From assembly GCA_003609755.1 (NCBI GenBank), contig AP017991.1:1753501-1817500 (forward strand): a stretch of DNA of 64,000 nucleotides, given 5' to 3'. Positions within the stretch are counted from its first letter, which is position 1; each line of letters starts with the position of its first letter. The translations under genes were made by a program, and so were the position numbers. Origin of the DNA: Planktothrix agardhii NIES-204 (GTDB lineage: Bacteria > Cyanobacteriota > Cyanobacteriia > Cyanobacteriales > Microcoleaceae). The notes beneath the pieces were generated by a model. That model worked only from the letters and a program-made list of their open reading frames with translations. It had not been told where the DNA came from and ran no database searches. Shown here one piece after another: positions 55,793-64,000 of the stretch.

Positions 55793-56047
55793 ATGTCAGA
55801 ACGCGATGATTTTCTTTACCCCCGTAGTCGTTACCAGGGAGAGTTTACGCCAGAAAAACTGATTTTCAATTCCAACTTGCAGGAATTTGCCCAGCGAGTT
55901 AACTATATTTGTGGATTGGAAACGAATGGGAAAGTAAGTTCAGAGGAAGCCTATCAACAAATCAAACAACTTTGGAAAAAATTACGTTCATCGAAAAAAA
56001 GTCTAGGAATTAGTAAACCTCCTGATGAGACTCCAGAAAATAGTTAA
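55793..56047 (+). CDS. Small conserved cyanobacterial protein (DUF7219-like)
   Basis: 84 residues from ATG 55793, preceded by GGGAGA (55782-55787). The sequence FLYPRSRYQGEFTPEKLIFN, then LQEFAQRVNYIC and a basic helix LWKKLRSSKKSLG, matches a family found across cyanobacteria and annotated only as a domain of unknown function. It is soluble and mostly helical. No partner is evident. Confidence 0.75.
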   Translation: MSERDDFLYPRSRYQGEFTPEKLIFNSNLQEFAQRVNYICGLETNGKVSSEEAYQQIKQLWKKLRSSKKSLGISKPPDETPENS

Positions 56048-56388
56048 TTAGCAACGCCATCAGAGAGTCTTGCAAGGAAGGTTAATTCTTTCAATAAAAA
56101 TTTAATTTCAGGCAAACTTTACCAAATAGTTTATAGCAGGGAACACCGCAATGGGCTGCATCGTGAGCCCTTCGACTTCGCTTAAGCATCAACTTCAATC
56201 CATATAAGAAATCGGGTTTCTGCGACAATTTTTGCGGCTTACCCAAGATTAAATTAAGAAACCCGGTTTCTGTTCAGGGGAAAAACAAGATCCGCACCTG
56301 ATTCAAACTATTATTACTTGGCTACAAAAGACTATTTTAGAAGATTAATAATCTCAACTATCCCTAAATTTAGGACATACTTCAAACG
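56048..56388. repeat. Gene-free region with AGAAACCCGGTTTCT repeats
   Basis: 341 bases. Two related palindromes, AGAAATCGGGTTTCT (about 56207-56221) and AGAAACCCGGTTTCT (about 56258-56272), flank a 36-base spacer. Each can fold alone, or the two can pair. A GCAGGGAACACCGC stretch related to the GC-rich repeat family lies at about 56137-56150. No ORF stands out. Confidence 0.65.
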
Positions 56389-56778
56389 CTAATTGTGACC
56401 CAAAAAAACAAACATCAAACTCAGTAAAAAATTAGTCCGTCCTAAAATAATTGGAATATTATTTACCCTAGTCCAAGCAAAAGCCAACTGAACTGGCTCA
56501 AACTCCCCTACTGTTGCCAAAACTAATAACGCTTTTGCTTGAGCACTTGCTAAATTACCCGCTAAAGCAATAGAAAATCTTTGTTCTTCCCAAATTGCTC
56601 CTAATTGTATTCCAATATTATAAGGCAACACATTAACACTAGCTCCTGTATCGAGCAAACCCATAACCTCAACCGAACGATTTTGATAAGTTAGTGTTAA
56701 AGGCAGATAGGGAACATCAGCTAAAACGCCAAACTCATCCCGTTTAGGTTGAAAAGGATATCGCCTAATATTAAACAT
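56389..56778 (-). CDS. Retropepsin-like aspartic protease domain protein
   Basis: 129 residues. The hallmark LLDTGASVNVLPY has the catalytic Asp43 in DTGA, and the partner hydrophobic-Gly motif is IILGRTNFL near residue 110. This is a single-lobe fold that would need to dimerise like retroviral proteases. There is no signal peptide. Its start overlaps the upstream 72-residue ORF by 8 bases, which indicates tight translational coupling. Proteins of this size with DTGA occur widely in cyanobacteria; their substrate is unknown. A toxin-like role is only inferred from the two-gene layout. Confidence 0.8.
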   Translation of the reverse strand: MFNIRRYPFQPKRDEFGVLADVPYLPLTLTYQNRSVEVMGLLDTGASVNVLPYNIGIQLGAIWEEQRFSIALAGNLASAQAKALLVLATVGEFEPVQLAFAWTRVNNIPIILGRTNFLLSLMFVFLGHN

Positions 56779-56989
56779 TTTGAGTTTGCTTTTTTTCTGT
56801 TTCTAGTAACTGCATCAATTGTTCTGCTGCACCATTAGATGTATGCACTGCACCAATAATTTCTGCTGCTTCATTCCCTAATATAATTCCTTCTTCTTTT
56901 GCCAATTCAGCCGTTAAAAACTGCATCATTTGAAACTTATCCGCACGGGATAATTGCCGCAGTTGAGCTAATAATTCAGGATTTGACAT
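56771..56989 (-). CDS. Small helical partner of the retropepsin-like protein
   Basis: 72 residues: SNPELLAQLRQLSRADKFQM, then MQFLTAELAKEEGI, and an E/Q-rich C-terminal helix. The helical start LRQLSRADKFQMMQFL is reminiscent of small cyanobacterial antitoxins of addiction modules. It overlaps the downstream protease gene by 8 bases. It could be an inhibitor or adaptor of the protease, or its substrate. No family is recognised with certainty. Confidence 0.65.
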   Translation of the reverse strand: MSNPELLAQLRQLSRADKFQMMQFLTAELAKEEGIILGNEAAEIIGAVHTSNGAAEQLMQLLETEKKQTQNV

Positions 56990-57186
56990 AAAACAACCTT
57001 GAATTTACTTTTCTATCTTACCACTACTCCAAAGATTTTACCCAACCCTCGCGGAGCTGTTAGTCTAGGAAAATCAGTACGTCGCGCGGCAAACAGCAGA
57101 CAAGCCCCTACATAAATGCAATCGGGGTTAAGGCATTGACTTATGGTTAAATCTAGGGGTATTATATTTTTAAATTCATTGACAAC

Positions 57187-57438
57187 TTATTCCTTATTAC
57201 TTAAATACTCCTGAGAATAAACCTCTGCCATTAACTTCGGCCAGATTAATACAAAAAATCCCATCCAGGCCAACAAAGGAATAGCGACTAAAATTGTAAT
57301 CCACAGGGTTTTAAATAGAAACCAACTCCCTGAAATTAGGGTAATTCCAGTTAATAGAATTGACCAAGGTTGACACCACCAGGGTTTATAATTCCAGGGG
57401 TTAAAGGTTGGGGTTTCAATCGGTGTTTGATCGGTCAT
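57187..57438 (-). CDS. Small two-helix membrane protein (DUF6737-like)
   Basis: 83 residues. A conserved start TFNPWNYKPWWCQPWSILLTG is followed by two membrane helices (about 27-47 and 50-70) and a short polar tail. This pattern is found in many cyanobacteria as an uncharacterised family. It lies 32 bases downstream of the MazF-like toxin gene on the same strand and may be read with it by chance. Confidence 0.7.
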   Translation of the reverse strand: MTDQTPIETPTFNPWNYKPWWCQPWSILLTGITLISGSWFLFKTLWITILVAIPLLAWMGFFVLIWPKLMAEVYSQEYLSNKE

Positions 57439-57470
57439 TGTATTTATTAACTCTATGATTAAGAAAATGA

Positions 57471-57800
57471 TTACTGAATAATTTTAACTATTGTAGCAAT
57501 AACTTCTACTAACTTTTGGGGTTTAATTTGACCCGCTTTATACAGTATAATTCCTTTATCAGCAGTAAACAAACGATTAGGTCTAATATTGCTATTTTGG
57601 TTGAGTCCTCCCTCACTAAAATCGCTATTTTCAAGGGTAATACCATAGCAATCACCGATAGTTTGGCTAGTAATCTGGCAAAGAATTAGATCATCTCCTG
57701 TTAAGGTTGCTATTACTAATGCAGGCCGTCGCTTGGCTTGTGTTAAATCAGAAAAGGGGAAAGGGACAATAACTACATCACCTTTTACAAATTTTTCCAT
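57471..57800 (-). CDS. MazF/PemK-type endoribonuclease toxin
   Basis: 109 residues from ATG 57800. The family features are clear: KGDVVIVPFPFSDLTQAKRRPALVI, then LILCQITSQ, the NSNIRPNRLFT block, and the terminal helix KLVEVIATIVKI. MazF/PemK proteins cut mRNA at short sequences. The Arg in the first strand-loop (RRP) and the Ser/Thr of QITSQ correspond to the active site. It overlaps the antitoxin gene by 16 bases. Confidence 0.9.
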   Translation of the reverse strand: MEKFVKGDVVIVPFPFSDLTQAKRRPALVIATLTGDDLILCQITSQTIGDCYGITLENSDFSEGGLNQNSNIRPNRLFTADKGIILYKAGQIKPQKLVEVIATIVKIIQ

Positions 57801-57979
57801 GCTTCCTCCTCCGCCGGCTGTAACCAATCTTTTTGTAGGGAAGATTCACTCAGTATACTAATTTCTAACTGTTCTTGCTGATATTTGGTTTTAAGAAATT
57901 GCAGAAAATCCCAAACCTCTTGTAAGATGAAATCAGGACTATTTTCTACTTCTTTAATTAATAATTCTTTAGTGTTCAT
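57785..57979 (-). CDS. Antitoxin of the MazF-like pair (DUF2281-like)
   Basis: 64 residues from ATG 57979. The helical start MNTKELLIKEVENSPDFILQ and EVWDFLQFLK match DUF2281-type antitoxins. The tail (LQPAEEEAWKNL) is the acidic segment expected to block the MazF active site. Translation upstream of 57979 would run into the mfd gene end and is unlikely. Confidence 0.85.
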   Translation of the reverse strand: MNTKELLIKEVENSPDFILQEVWDFLQFLKTKYQQEQLEISILSESSLQKDWLQPAEEEAWKNL

Positions 57980-58029
57980 GTTTTTGACCTTGATTTTTTG
58001 GGTTTGAAAATTCAGAAAAACGGGATTAT

Positions 58030-61000
58030 CTAAACAACAGAATTTTCCGGTAAAGCGGTTTGCATTTGGGCTAACCAACCTATTAAAGATTCTAACTGTT
58101 TATCCGCACTTAATACCGCTAATCCCCTCACCGTAACTTTACCTTTACTATACACAAACCGAGTATGTAAACTTTCTGATAAATTGGCTTTTAATAAATT
58201 CCATGCGGGTTCTTCCATGGGGGTTTCTAATAAAATATGTTGTTTTCCGTCGGGTTTAATCCGAGAAAAGCCTAATTTCTTAGCAATTTGTTTGAGTTCC
58301 ATAATTCTAATTAATTGACGCGCCGGGGTAGGAACTGGGCCATAGCGATCGCACCAATCTTCTTCAATTCGAGATAATTCATCCCGACTTTTACAAGCAG
58401 CAACTGACCGATAAGCACTCATTTTTTGATCTAAATCCGGTATATAATCGGAAGGAATAAAAGCTGTTAAACTCAAGTCAATTTGAGTATCATCAACCTG
58501 GGGAATTTCTTGACCCCGGACTTCTTGAATTGCTTCTTGTAACATTTCACTATAAAGATCGAACCCTACCACATCCATTTGACCCGATTGTTCGGCCCCT
58601 AAAATGTCTCCCGCGCCCCGAATTTCTAAGTCTCGCATAGCTAATTGATAGCCCGATCCTAACTGGGCAAATTCTTGAATTGCTCTCAATCTTTTGCGAG
58701 CATCATCGGTTAAATTAACCCGTCCGTCGGCCGTTGTCGGATAGAATAACCAGGCGTGAGCTTGCACCCCAGAACGTCCAACCCGACCGCGTAATTGATA
58801 TAATTGACCTAGGCCGAAACGGTGGGAATCTTCAACTAAAATCGTGTTAACTCTGGGAATATCTAACCCCGATTCAATAATGGTTGTACAGACTAAAACA
58901 TCCGCATCCCCGGAACTAAATGTTAACATAATTGATTCTAATTCGGAGGCATCTATTTGTCCGTGGGCGATCGCTAATCTCACCCCAGGAATCATCTCTC
59001 GAATTTGGGCAGATTTTTCTTCAATTCCTTCAATTCTAGGCACAACATAAAACACCTGTCCCCCCCGATCTATTTCTTGACGAATTGCTGTTCTAACTAT
59101 TTCTAAATTCAAAGGAGATAAATGGGTTTGAATTGGGCGACGGGAAGGAGGAGGAGTGGTAATTAAACTCATTTCTCGAATCCCAGATAATGCCATATAT
59201 AAGGTACGAGGAATGGGAGTAGCGGTTAAAGTTAAGACATCAACATGGGTTTTTAATGTCTTAATTTTTTCCTTTTGATTCACTCCAAAACGTTGTTCTT
59301 CATCAACGACTAATAACCCTAAATCCTTAAAATGTACCCCTTTTCCCAGTAAGGATTGAGTGCCAACAATTATATCAATTTCTCCCGTTGCCAACCGTTT
59401 TAATATCTCTTGTTTTTCGGAATTGGTGCGAAAACGATTAATTAAAGCAACTTCTATGGGATAGGGAGAAAATCGTTCTTTTATGGTATGATAATGTTGT
59501 TGGGTTAAAATTGTAGTGGGGGCTAATAATGCCACCTGTTTTCCAGCAGTAACGGCTTTAAAAATAGCCCGAATTGCGACTTCTGTTTTGCCAAATCCTA
59601 CATCTCCACAAACTAACCTATCCATGGGGCGATCGCTTTCCATATCCCGTTTCACGTCTTGGGTTGATTTAATTTGATCGGGGGTTGGTTGATAGGAAAA
59701 GGAGTCTTCTAGTTCCTGTTGCCAAGGCATATCAGGGGGGAACGCATAGCCAGTTTGTTGGGCGCGTTGGGCATATAATTTTAATAGATCTACGGCTAAT
59801 TTCTTTAAGGTTTTTTTGACTTTTTCCTTGGTTTTTTCCCAAGCTTGTCCGCTAAGTTTATTCAGTTGGGGAACTTTGCCCCCGGTACTTCTAAATCTCG
59901 ATAAACTGCCAACTTGATCGGCGGCAACTCTTAACGTACCATCGTCATATTGTAAGACCAAATATTCCCTAGTTTCGTTATTAATCACTAGACTTTCTAA
60001 TTTAGTAAATCTCCCTACCCCATGTTGACGATGAACCACAAAATCCCCTGGTCGGAGTTTATTCAGTTCAACCTGTTTTGATGCCGCCCGTCGTCGTTTT
60101 CTAATATAACCATGGGTGGCTAGGGAATGCTGACCATAAAATTCTCGGTCAGTAATTAAAACTAACCGAAAAGTGGGTAAAATAAACCCTTCTAATTCGG
60201 CAAGTCCGGTATATTTTAAGGCGACGGGGGTATTTTTAATTAAGCTATCAATGGCGGGATAATCACGGGGGTTAGGAATGAATTTTGAGGGGCAATCATG
60301 TTCTGATAATAGGGCAACCGATCGACTAGGTTGGGCGGAAACAATAAATATAGAAAAATATCGTTGTCGCTCATAACGAATTAATTCCGCCAGTTTAGCA
60401 AATTGATGGGGAGTTGCCGGAACTGGACGAGAAGATAGGTTTAAACTGGGAACATTGGTAATATTAACTAGGCTGGGTTGATAATCCCCTATTTCAGATA
60501 AATAGAGTTTATCAAAGGATTCAATTTGTTGCAAAGATTCGGTAAATAAACGATGAATTTTAGGCGGTTTTTCGGGTAAGGCTTGCCATTGTTCTTCAAT
60601 ATGTTCTAACCAGCGATCGCTATGGGCACAACATTGATCAATTTCATCAATCACAATTAAAGTTGTATCGGTTAAATAGTCTAATAAACAAGCGGGTTGT
60701 TCAAAAGCTAAACCTAATAATGGATGATAGGATTTAGGGGATTTATAGTTATTATTATCGAGTTGAAATTCTGGTTTAGGGATGGGGGGAATAATTTGGG
60801 AAATTAAGGTTTCAGCCGAGGCTAAATTACCTTGAATAATTACATCAAAATTGGTCGGGGTGAGAATTAGATTTTCAATTTTATCTAAGGATCTTTGGGT
60901 GATGGGATCTAGTTCTCGAATTTGTTCTAACTCATCCCCAAACCATTCTAAACGCACAGGCCATTCCGAGGCCACCGGGAAAATATCCACAATATCCCCC

Positions 61001-61545
61001 CGCCGACTCCATTGGCCCTCGGTTTCCACCAAGGATACGCGCTCATAGCCTAACTTGGCGAATTGTTCATCAAGGGTTTTTCCGGCCGAGGTCATCCCCC
61101 GATACAGTTTTAAACAATAGGGTTGAAACGCCGAAACCGGAGGTAAATGGGGCTGTAAACTCCGTTCTGTGGCCACAATTGCCATCGGTACGGCCGAAGG
61201 TGTCTGCAACCGTCCCGCCAACTCCGCTAACACCTGCATTTGTCCCCAGGTCATCTCCTCGGAAGTCACCGACTCGTAGGGCGACGCTTCAGAAGTGGGG
61301 TAAAACTGAACTGTGGCCCATCCCATCGCCTCCAGTTGAGTCGCCCACCGTCCCGCTTCCTCTAGGGTCGCCGTCACCACAAATAAATTTAATCCCGACT
61401 CCTGAGCTAAAGTTGAAGCGACTAACCCCTTGGGAATGCGAGACAGACCATTGAGGTAGAGGGACTGGGATTTATTCAGTTTGGTCAGGAGTTCAGCCGT
61501 TAAGGGCGATCGCCCCAATGCACGCACGATGGAGGAAAATGTCAT
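58030..61545 (-). CDS. mfd: Transcription-repair coupling factor
   Basis: 1171 residues. Mfd removes RNA polymerase stalled at DNA lesions and recruits UvrA. The UvrB-homology region (1-340, with [20 protein letters not shown]), the RNA-polymerase-interacting domain ([16 protein letters not shown]), the RecG-like translocase ([41 protein letters not shown]) and the C-terminal D7 TRCF domain are all present. It is full length with no anomaly. Confidence 0.97.
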   Translation of the reverse strand: MTFSSIVRALGRSPLTAELLTKLNKSQSLYLNGLSRIPKGLVASTLAQESGLNLFVVTATLEEAGRWATQLEAMGWATVQFYPTSEASPYESVTSEEMTWGQMQVLAELAGRLQTPSAVPMAIVATERSLQPHLPPVSAFQPYCLKLYRGMTSAGKTLDEQFAKLGYERVSLVETEGQWSRRGDIVDIFPVASEWPVRLEWFGDELEQIRELDPITQRSLDKIENLILTPTNFDVIIQGNLASAETLISQIIPPIPKPEFQLDNNNYKSPKSYHPLLGLAFEQPACLLDYLTDTTLIVIDEIDQCCAHSDRWLEHIEEQWQALPEKPPKIHRLFTESLQQIESFDKLYLSEIGDYQPSLVNITNVPSLNLSSRPVPATPHQFAKLAELIRYERQRYFSIFIVSAQPSRSVALLSEHDCPSKFIPNPRDYPAIDSLIKNTPVALKYTGLAELEGFILPTFRLVLITDREFYGQHSLATHGYIRKRRRAASKQVELNKLRPGDFVVHRQHGVGRFTKLESLVINNETREYLVLQYDDGTLRVAADQVGSLSRFRSTGGKVPQLNKLSGQAWEKTKEKVKKTLKKLAVDLLKLYAQRAQQTGYAFPPDMPWQQELEDSFSYQPTPDQIKSTQDVKRDMESDRPMDRLVCGDVGFGKTEVAIRAIFKAVTAGKQVALLAPTTILTQQHYHTIKERFSPYPIEVALINRFRTNSEKQEILKRLATGEIDIIVGTQSLLGKGVHFKDLGLLVVDEEQRFGVNQKEKIKTLKTHVDVLTLTATPIPRTLYMALSGIREMSLITTPPPSRRPIQTHLSPLNLEIVRTAIRQEIDRGGQVFYVVPRIEGIEEKSAQIREMIPGVRLAIAHGQIDASELESIMLTFSSGDADVLVCTTIIESGLDIPRVNTILVEDSHRFGLGQLYQLRGRVGRSGVQAHAWLFYPTTADGRVNLTDDARKRLRAIQEFAQLGSGYQLAMRDLEIRGAGDILGAEQSGQMDVVGFDLYSEMLQEAIQEVRGQEIPQVDDTQIDLSLTAFIPSDYIPDLDQKMSAYRSVAACKSRDELSRIEEDWCDRYGPVPTPARQLIRIMELKQIAKKLGFSRIKPDGKQHILLETPMEEPAWNLLKANLSESLHTRFVYSKGKVTVRGLAVLSADKQLESLIGWLAQMQTALPENSVV

Positions 61546-61678
61546 ATTGGCAGGGAACGGGGAACAGGGAATGCAGTCGTTTTAATATTTTAAGCAATTC
61601 TTTGAAAATCCGATAGGATAATTAGATCTTGATAAGATCAGTTATTCTAATCTTTTATCTTCCTATTCTGACCTCAAA

Positions 61679-63007
61679 ATGTCATCTGTATTCCAAGAAA
61701 TTCTAATCGTTTTCCTTCTGATTGTCGCCAATGGCGTATTTGCGATGTCAGAAATTGCGATTCTTTCGGCGCGGAAAGTTCGTTTACAACAGTCAGCCAA
61801 TCGAGGCAATAAAAAGGCAAAATTTGCTTTGGAATTAGCCAACTCTCCCAATAGTTTACTCTCAACGGTGCAAATTGGAATTACCCTGATTGGCATTTTA
61901 GCCGGGGCTTTTGGAGGATCGGCAATTTCAGCCCGATTAGCCATCCAACTAAACAAAATTCCGATTTTAGTTCCCCACAGCAATGCAATTAGTTTTACAA
62001 TTGTTGTGATCATTATTACCTATTTATCATTAATAATCGGGGAATTAGTTCCTAAACGGTTAGCTCTGAATGCTCCTGAATCCATCGCAACTAGCGTTTC
62101 AATTCCCATGCGTTGGTTATCTAATTTTAGTTCCCCGATTGTACATTTATTGGGTATGTCTACGGAATTAATTTTAAAGCTTTTGGGTAGTAACACCTCG
62201 ACGGAACCGGAAGTTACCGAGGAGGAAATTAAGATTATGATTGAGCAGGGAACCCGATCAGGAATTGTGGAGGAAGCGGAACAAAGTATTGTCGGACGAG
62301 TGTTTGAATTAGGCGATCGCCAAGTCAGAAGTTTAATGACGCCTCGCCCTGAGATTTTTTGGCTTGATATTGATGATTCTGCCGAAGAAAATCGTCAGAG
62401 TATTGCCCAAAATAGTTACACTCGCATTCTAGTTTGTCAGGAAGATTTAGATCATGTTTTAGGGTTTATTAAAGTCGCGGATTTATTAACTCAATCCCTA
62501 TCCGGTCATCCCTTAGATTTAACTGCAAATTTACGCCGTCCCTTATTTGTTCCTGAAACCACTTCTGTTTTAAAAATTTTAGAATTATTTAAACAGGGAG
62601 AAACCCATTTTGCTGTAGTTGTTGATGAATATGGCGTAATTCAAGGATTAGTAACTTTAAATGATATTCTAATGGAATTAGTCGGCGATATGCCCTCCTG
62701 GGATAATCCCGAAGAACCCCAGAAAGTGCAACGGGAAGACGGATCTTGGTTATTAGATGGAATGTTGCCCGTTGAGGAATTTTTTGAGTTATTTGATTTA
62801 GAAGATTTATTAGAACAATCAGAAGGAAATTATCATACAGTTGGAGGATTTGTGATTACTCAGTTAGGGCGGATTCCGGCTGCTGCTGACCATTTTGAAT
62901 GGCAAAATTTACGCATTGAAGTGATGGATATGGATGGCAACCGCGTTGATAAAGTATTAATTGTTCCTCCTTCTTTGAATAAAAATAATCAGCTTATTGA
63001 ACCTTGA
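61679..63007 (+). CDS. CNNM/CorC (DUF21-CBS-CorC_HlyC) membrane protein
   Basis: 442 residues. An N-terminal DUF21 domain with about four membrane helices (VFLLIVANGVFAMSEIAILS, VQIGITLIGILAGAFGGSAI) is followed by two CBS domains (about 195-330: RSLMTPRPEIFWLDIDDSAE, HFAVVVDEYGVIQGLVTLND) and a CorC_HlyC domain (about 345-440). Family members export Mg2+ or Co2+, with nucleotide binding to CBS as a gate. The name haemolysin is historical. The start at ATG 61679 (MSSVFQEIL) fits the family. Confidence 0.92.
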   Translation: MSSVFQEILIVFLLIVANGVFAMSEIAILSARKVRLQQSANRGNKKAKFALELANSPNSLLSTVQIGITLIGILAGAFGGSAISARLAIQLNKIPILVPHSNAISFTIVVIIITYLSLIIGELVPKRLALNAPESIATSVSIPMRWLSNFSSPIVHLLGMSTELILKLLGSNTSTEPEVTEEEIKIMIEQGTRSGIVEEAEQSIVGRVFELGDRQVRSLMTPRPEIFWLDIDDSAEENRQSIAQNSYTRILVCQEDLDHVLGFIKVADLLTQSLSGHPLDLTANLRRPLFVPETTSVLKILELFKQGETHFAVVVDEYGVIQGLVTLNDILMELVGDMPSWDNPEEPQKVQREDGSWLLDGMLPVEEFFELFDLEDLLEQSEGNYHTVGGFVITQLGRIPAAADHFEWQNLRIEVMDMDGNRVDKVLIVPPSLNKNNQLIEP

Positions 63008-63145
63008 AAAAAATAAATTATTCTCTTAATTAAGCTAGAATTTAGTAAGTTTGCGATCGCTATAACCAGAAACAGGTTAGTGTTTAAAACTTCTTTGTGT
63101 CTTTGTGGTTAAATTAATCTTTTATGCTGTAGTTTTAGATTATTT

Positions 63146-64000
63146 ATGATTAAAAAATCTCTATCCAAAATCTTGCTATTATTATTCTGTTGGACAATTG
63201 TACCATTATTCTTAGTAGAAATATTAATGATTGTCCTCGAACCCCAGTTATCCCAAGGACTCTATCAATATGATCCCGATTTAGGATTTAAAATTCGTCC
63301 CTACGCCAATGGAAATAATCAATTTGGGTTTAATGATCGAGATTATCCCCTACAAAAAGAACCGGGAAAATATCGAATTTTAATTCTGAGTGATTCCTTT
63401 AATTGGGCGGGGGGAAAAGAAGGAAACTATACCGCTTTATTAGAACAGAAATTTGCCCAATATTATCAAAATTCTCAAGTTGAAGTTATTAATGCTGGAT
63501 ACCCCGGAACTCACACCGGAGAACAATTAGCCCTGTTAAAAAAATATGCCCTAGAATATCATCCTGATTTGGTTATATTAGGTTTTTTTGTTGGCAATGA
63601 TTTTATTGATGCTAAACCCAACCGAAAACGGATTATTGTGAATGATATTTATATTGATATTGATAAACGCAAGGAGTTAAAATTATTCGGTTATCCGATT
63701 ATTAATCAATCTCGTTTGTTACTCTTTATCCAGCAAAAATACAAAGTATTTCAGGAAGCTGCAAAGGCAAAAAAACAATCGGTTTTACCGTCTTCTTCCC
63801 CTTATTCGTTACAACTCGTTGCTAATAATTCTCAAGCAGACAAATCCCCTGGTATTTTATCCCCAGAAACCTTTCTGGAGATAGAAAAAAGCCGCTTAGA
63901 ATTTTGTAAACGTCAAGATTTGCAAAAAGGAGTTTGGAATGGTAATATTAATTATATTCTCCAAAGCATTGACGAAATGAATCGGCTGTTAAAACAACAA
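63146..64000 (+). CDS. SGNH/GDSL hydrolase-like membrane-anchored protein (partial)
   Basis: At least 285 residues, running off the window. One N-terminal membrane helix (about 8-30) is followed by a beta strand with ILILSDSFNWAGG, where Ser is in the GDS-like block I position. ALLEQKFAQ, VEVINAGYPGTHTGEQLALL and VILGFFVGNDF (block III, Asn) follow. The catalytic Asp/His block lies beyond the edge. Similar proteins modify extracellular polysaccharides (deacetylase/acyltransferase partners) in cyanobacteria. Confidence 0.8.
   Translation, partial: MIKKSLSKILLLLFCWTIVPLFLVEILMIVLEPQLSQGLYQYDPDLGFKIRPYANGNNQFGFNDRDYPLQKEPGKYRILILSDSFNWAGGKEGNYTALLEQKFAQYYQNSQVEVINAGYPGTHTGEQLALLKKYALEYHPDLVILGFFVGNDFIDAKPNRKRIIVNDIYIDIDKRKELKLFGYPIINQSRLLLFIQQKYKVFQEAAKAKKQSVLPSSSPYSLQLVANNSQADKSPGILSPETFLEIEKSRLEFCKRQDLQKGVWNGNINYILQSIDEMNRLLKQQ

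Overview
The window is chromosomal DNA from a cyanobacterium, most likely a filamentous non-heterocystous one of the Planktothrix/Oscillatoria kind. The evidence is: a full-length HetR; a valyl-tRNA synthetase carrying the membrane CAAD domain found only in cyanobacteria; a DUF92/VTE6-type phytyl-phosphate kinase; a CrhR-like RNA helicase; many HIP1 octamers (GCGATCGC, e.g. 17486-17493); and abundant heptanucleotide STRR-type tandem repeats between genes. The genus is an inference. No gene here proves it.

Layout. 1-5.9 kb: 5' part of a lysyl-tRNA synthetase gene, a RelE-type toxin-antitoxin pair, a pentapeptide-repeat/RidA fusion, an AmpG-like transporter and a WecG/TagA glycosyltransferase. 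6-8.65 kb: a MITE-like element, a pentapeptide-repeat protein, then a graveyard holding a four-helix-bundle gene fragment, the tail of a type I restriction-modification subunit, an internally deleted IS and a deleted tnpB. 8.8-12 kb: sodB, an HTH protein, a long pyrimidine tract and gatA. 12-17.9 kb: an accessory island with a HicB-like/PIN pair, a 1317-residue NACHT-helical-repeat NTPase and, divergent to it across a palindromic intergenic region, a small HTH-like protein and a PD-(D/E)XK-like DUF2726 protein. 18-25.5 kb: housekeeping genes (secG, gpmI, nanE, rimO, a DEAD-box RNA helicase). 25.6-32.4 kb: a membrane-protein pseudogene, then a signalling block of hybrid histidine kinase, single-domain response regulator and REC-adenylate cyclase, then an AI-2E-type exporter remnant. 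32.5-43.7 kb: a duplicated glycosyltransferase, a CobW-type metallochaperone, dtd, an Hsp70-like protein, an MCE protein, a solitary 5S rRNA gene with its own promoter and terminator, and valS. 43.8-52.6 kb: a tiny membrane ORF, a second sensor kinase/regulator pair, cbiA, a VTE6-like gene, a VOC protein and a lipase. 52.8-64 kb: a proline-rich small protein, hetR, a parvulin-type PPIase, two small co-transcribed pairs (retropepsin-like protease plus helical partner; MazF-like toxin plus DUF2281-like antitoxin), mfd, a CNNM/CorC protein and a partial SGNH hydrolase.

Most genes are ordinary chromosomal ones. The unusual content is: the NACHT island; the retropepsin/helical-partner pair; the HicB-like/PIN pairing; the pentapeptide-RidA fusion; a one-base deletion in the C-run of valS; the stand-alone 5S gene; and several families of intergenic repeats. 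No CRISPR array, tRNA gene, 16S or 23S gene was seen.
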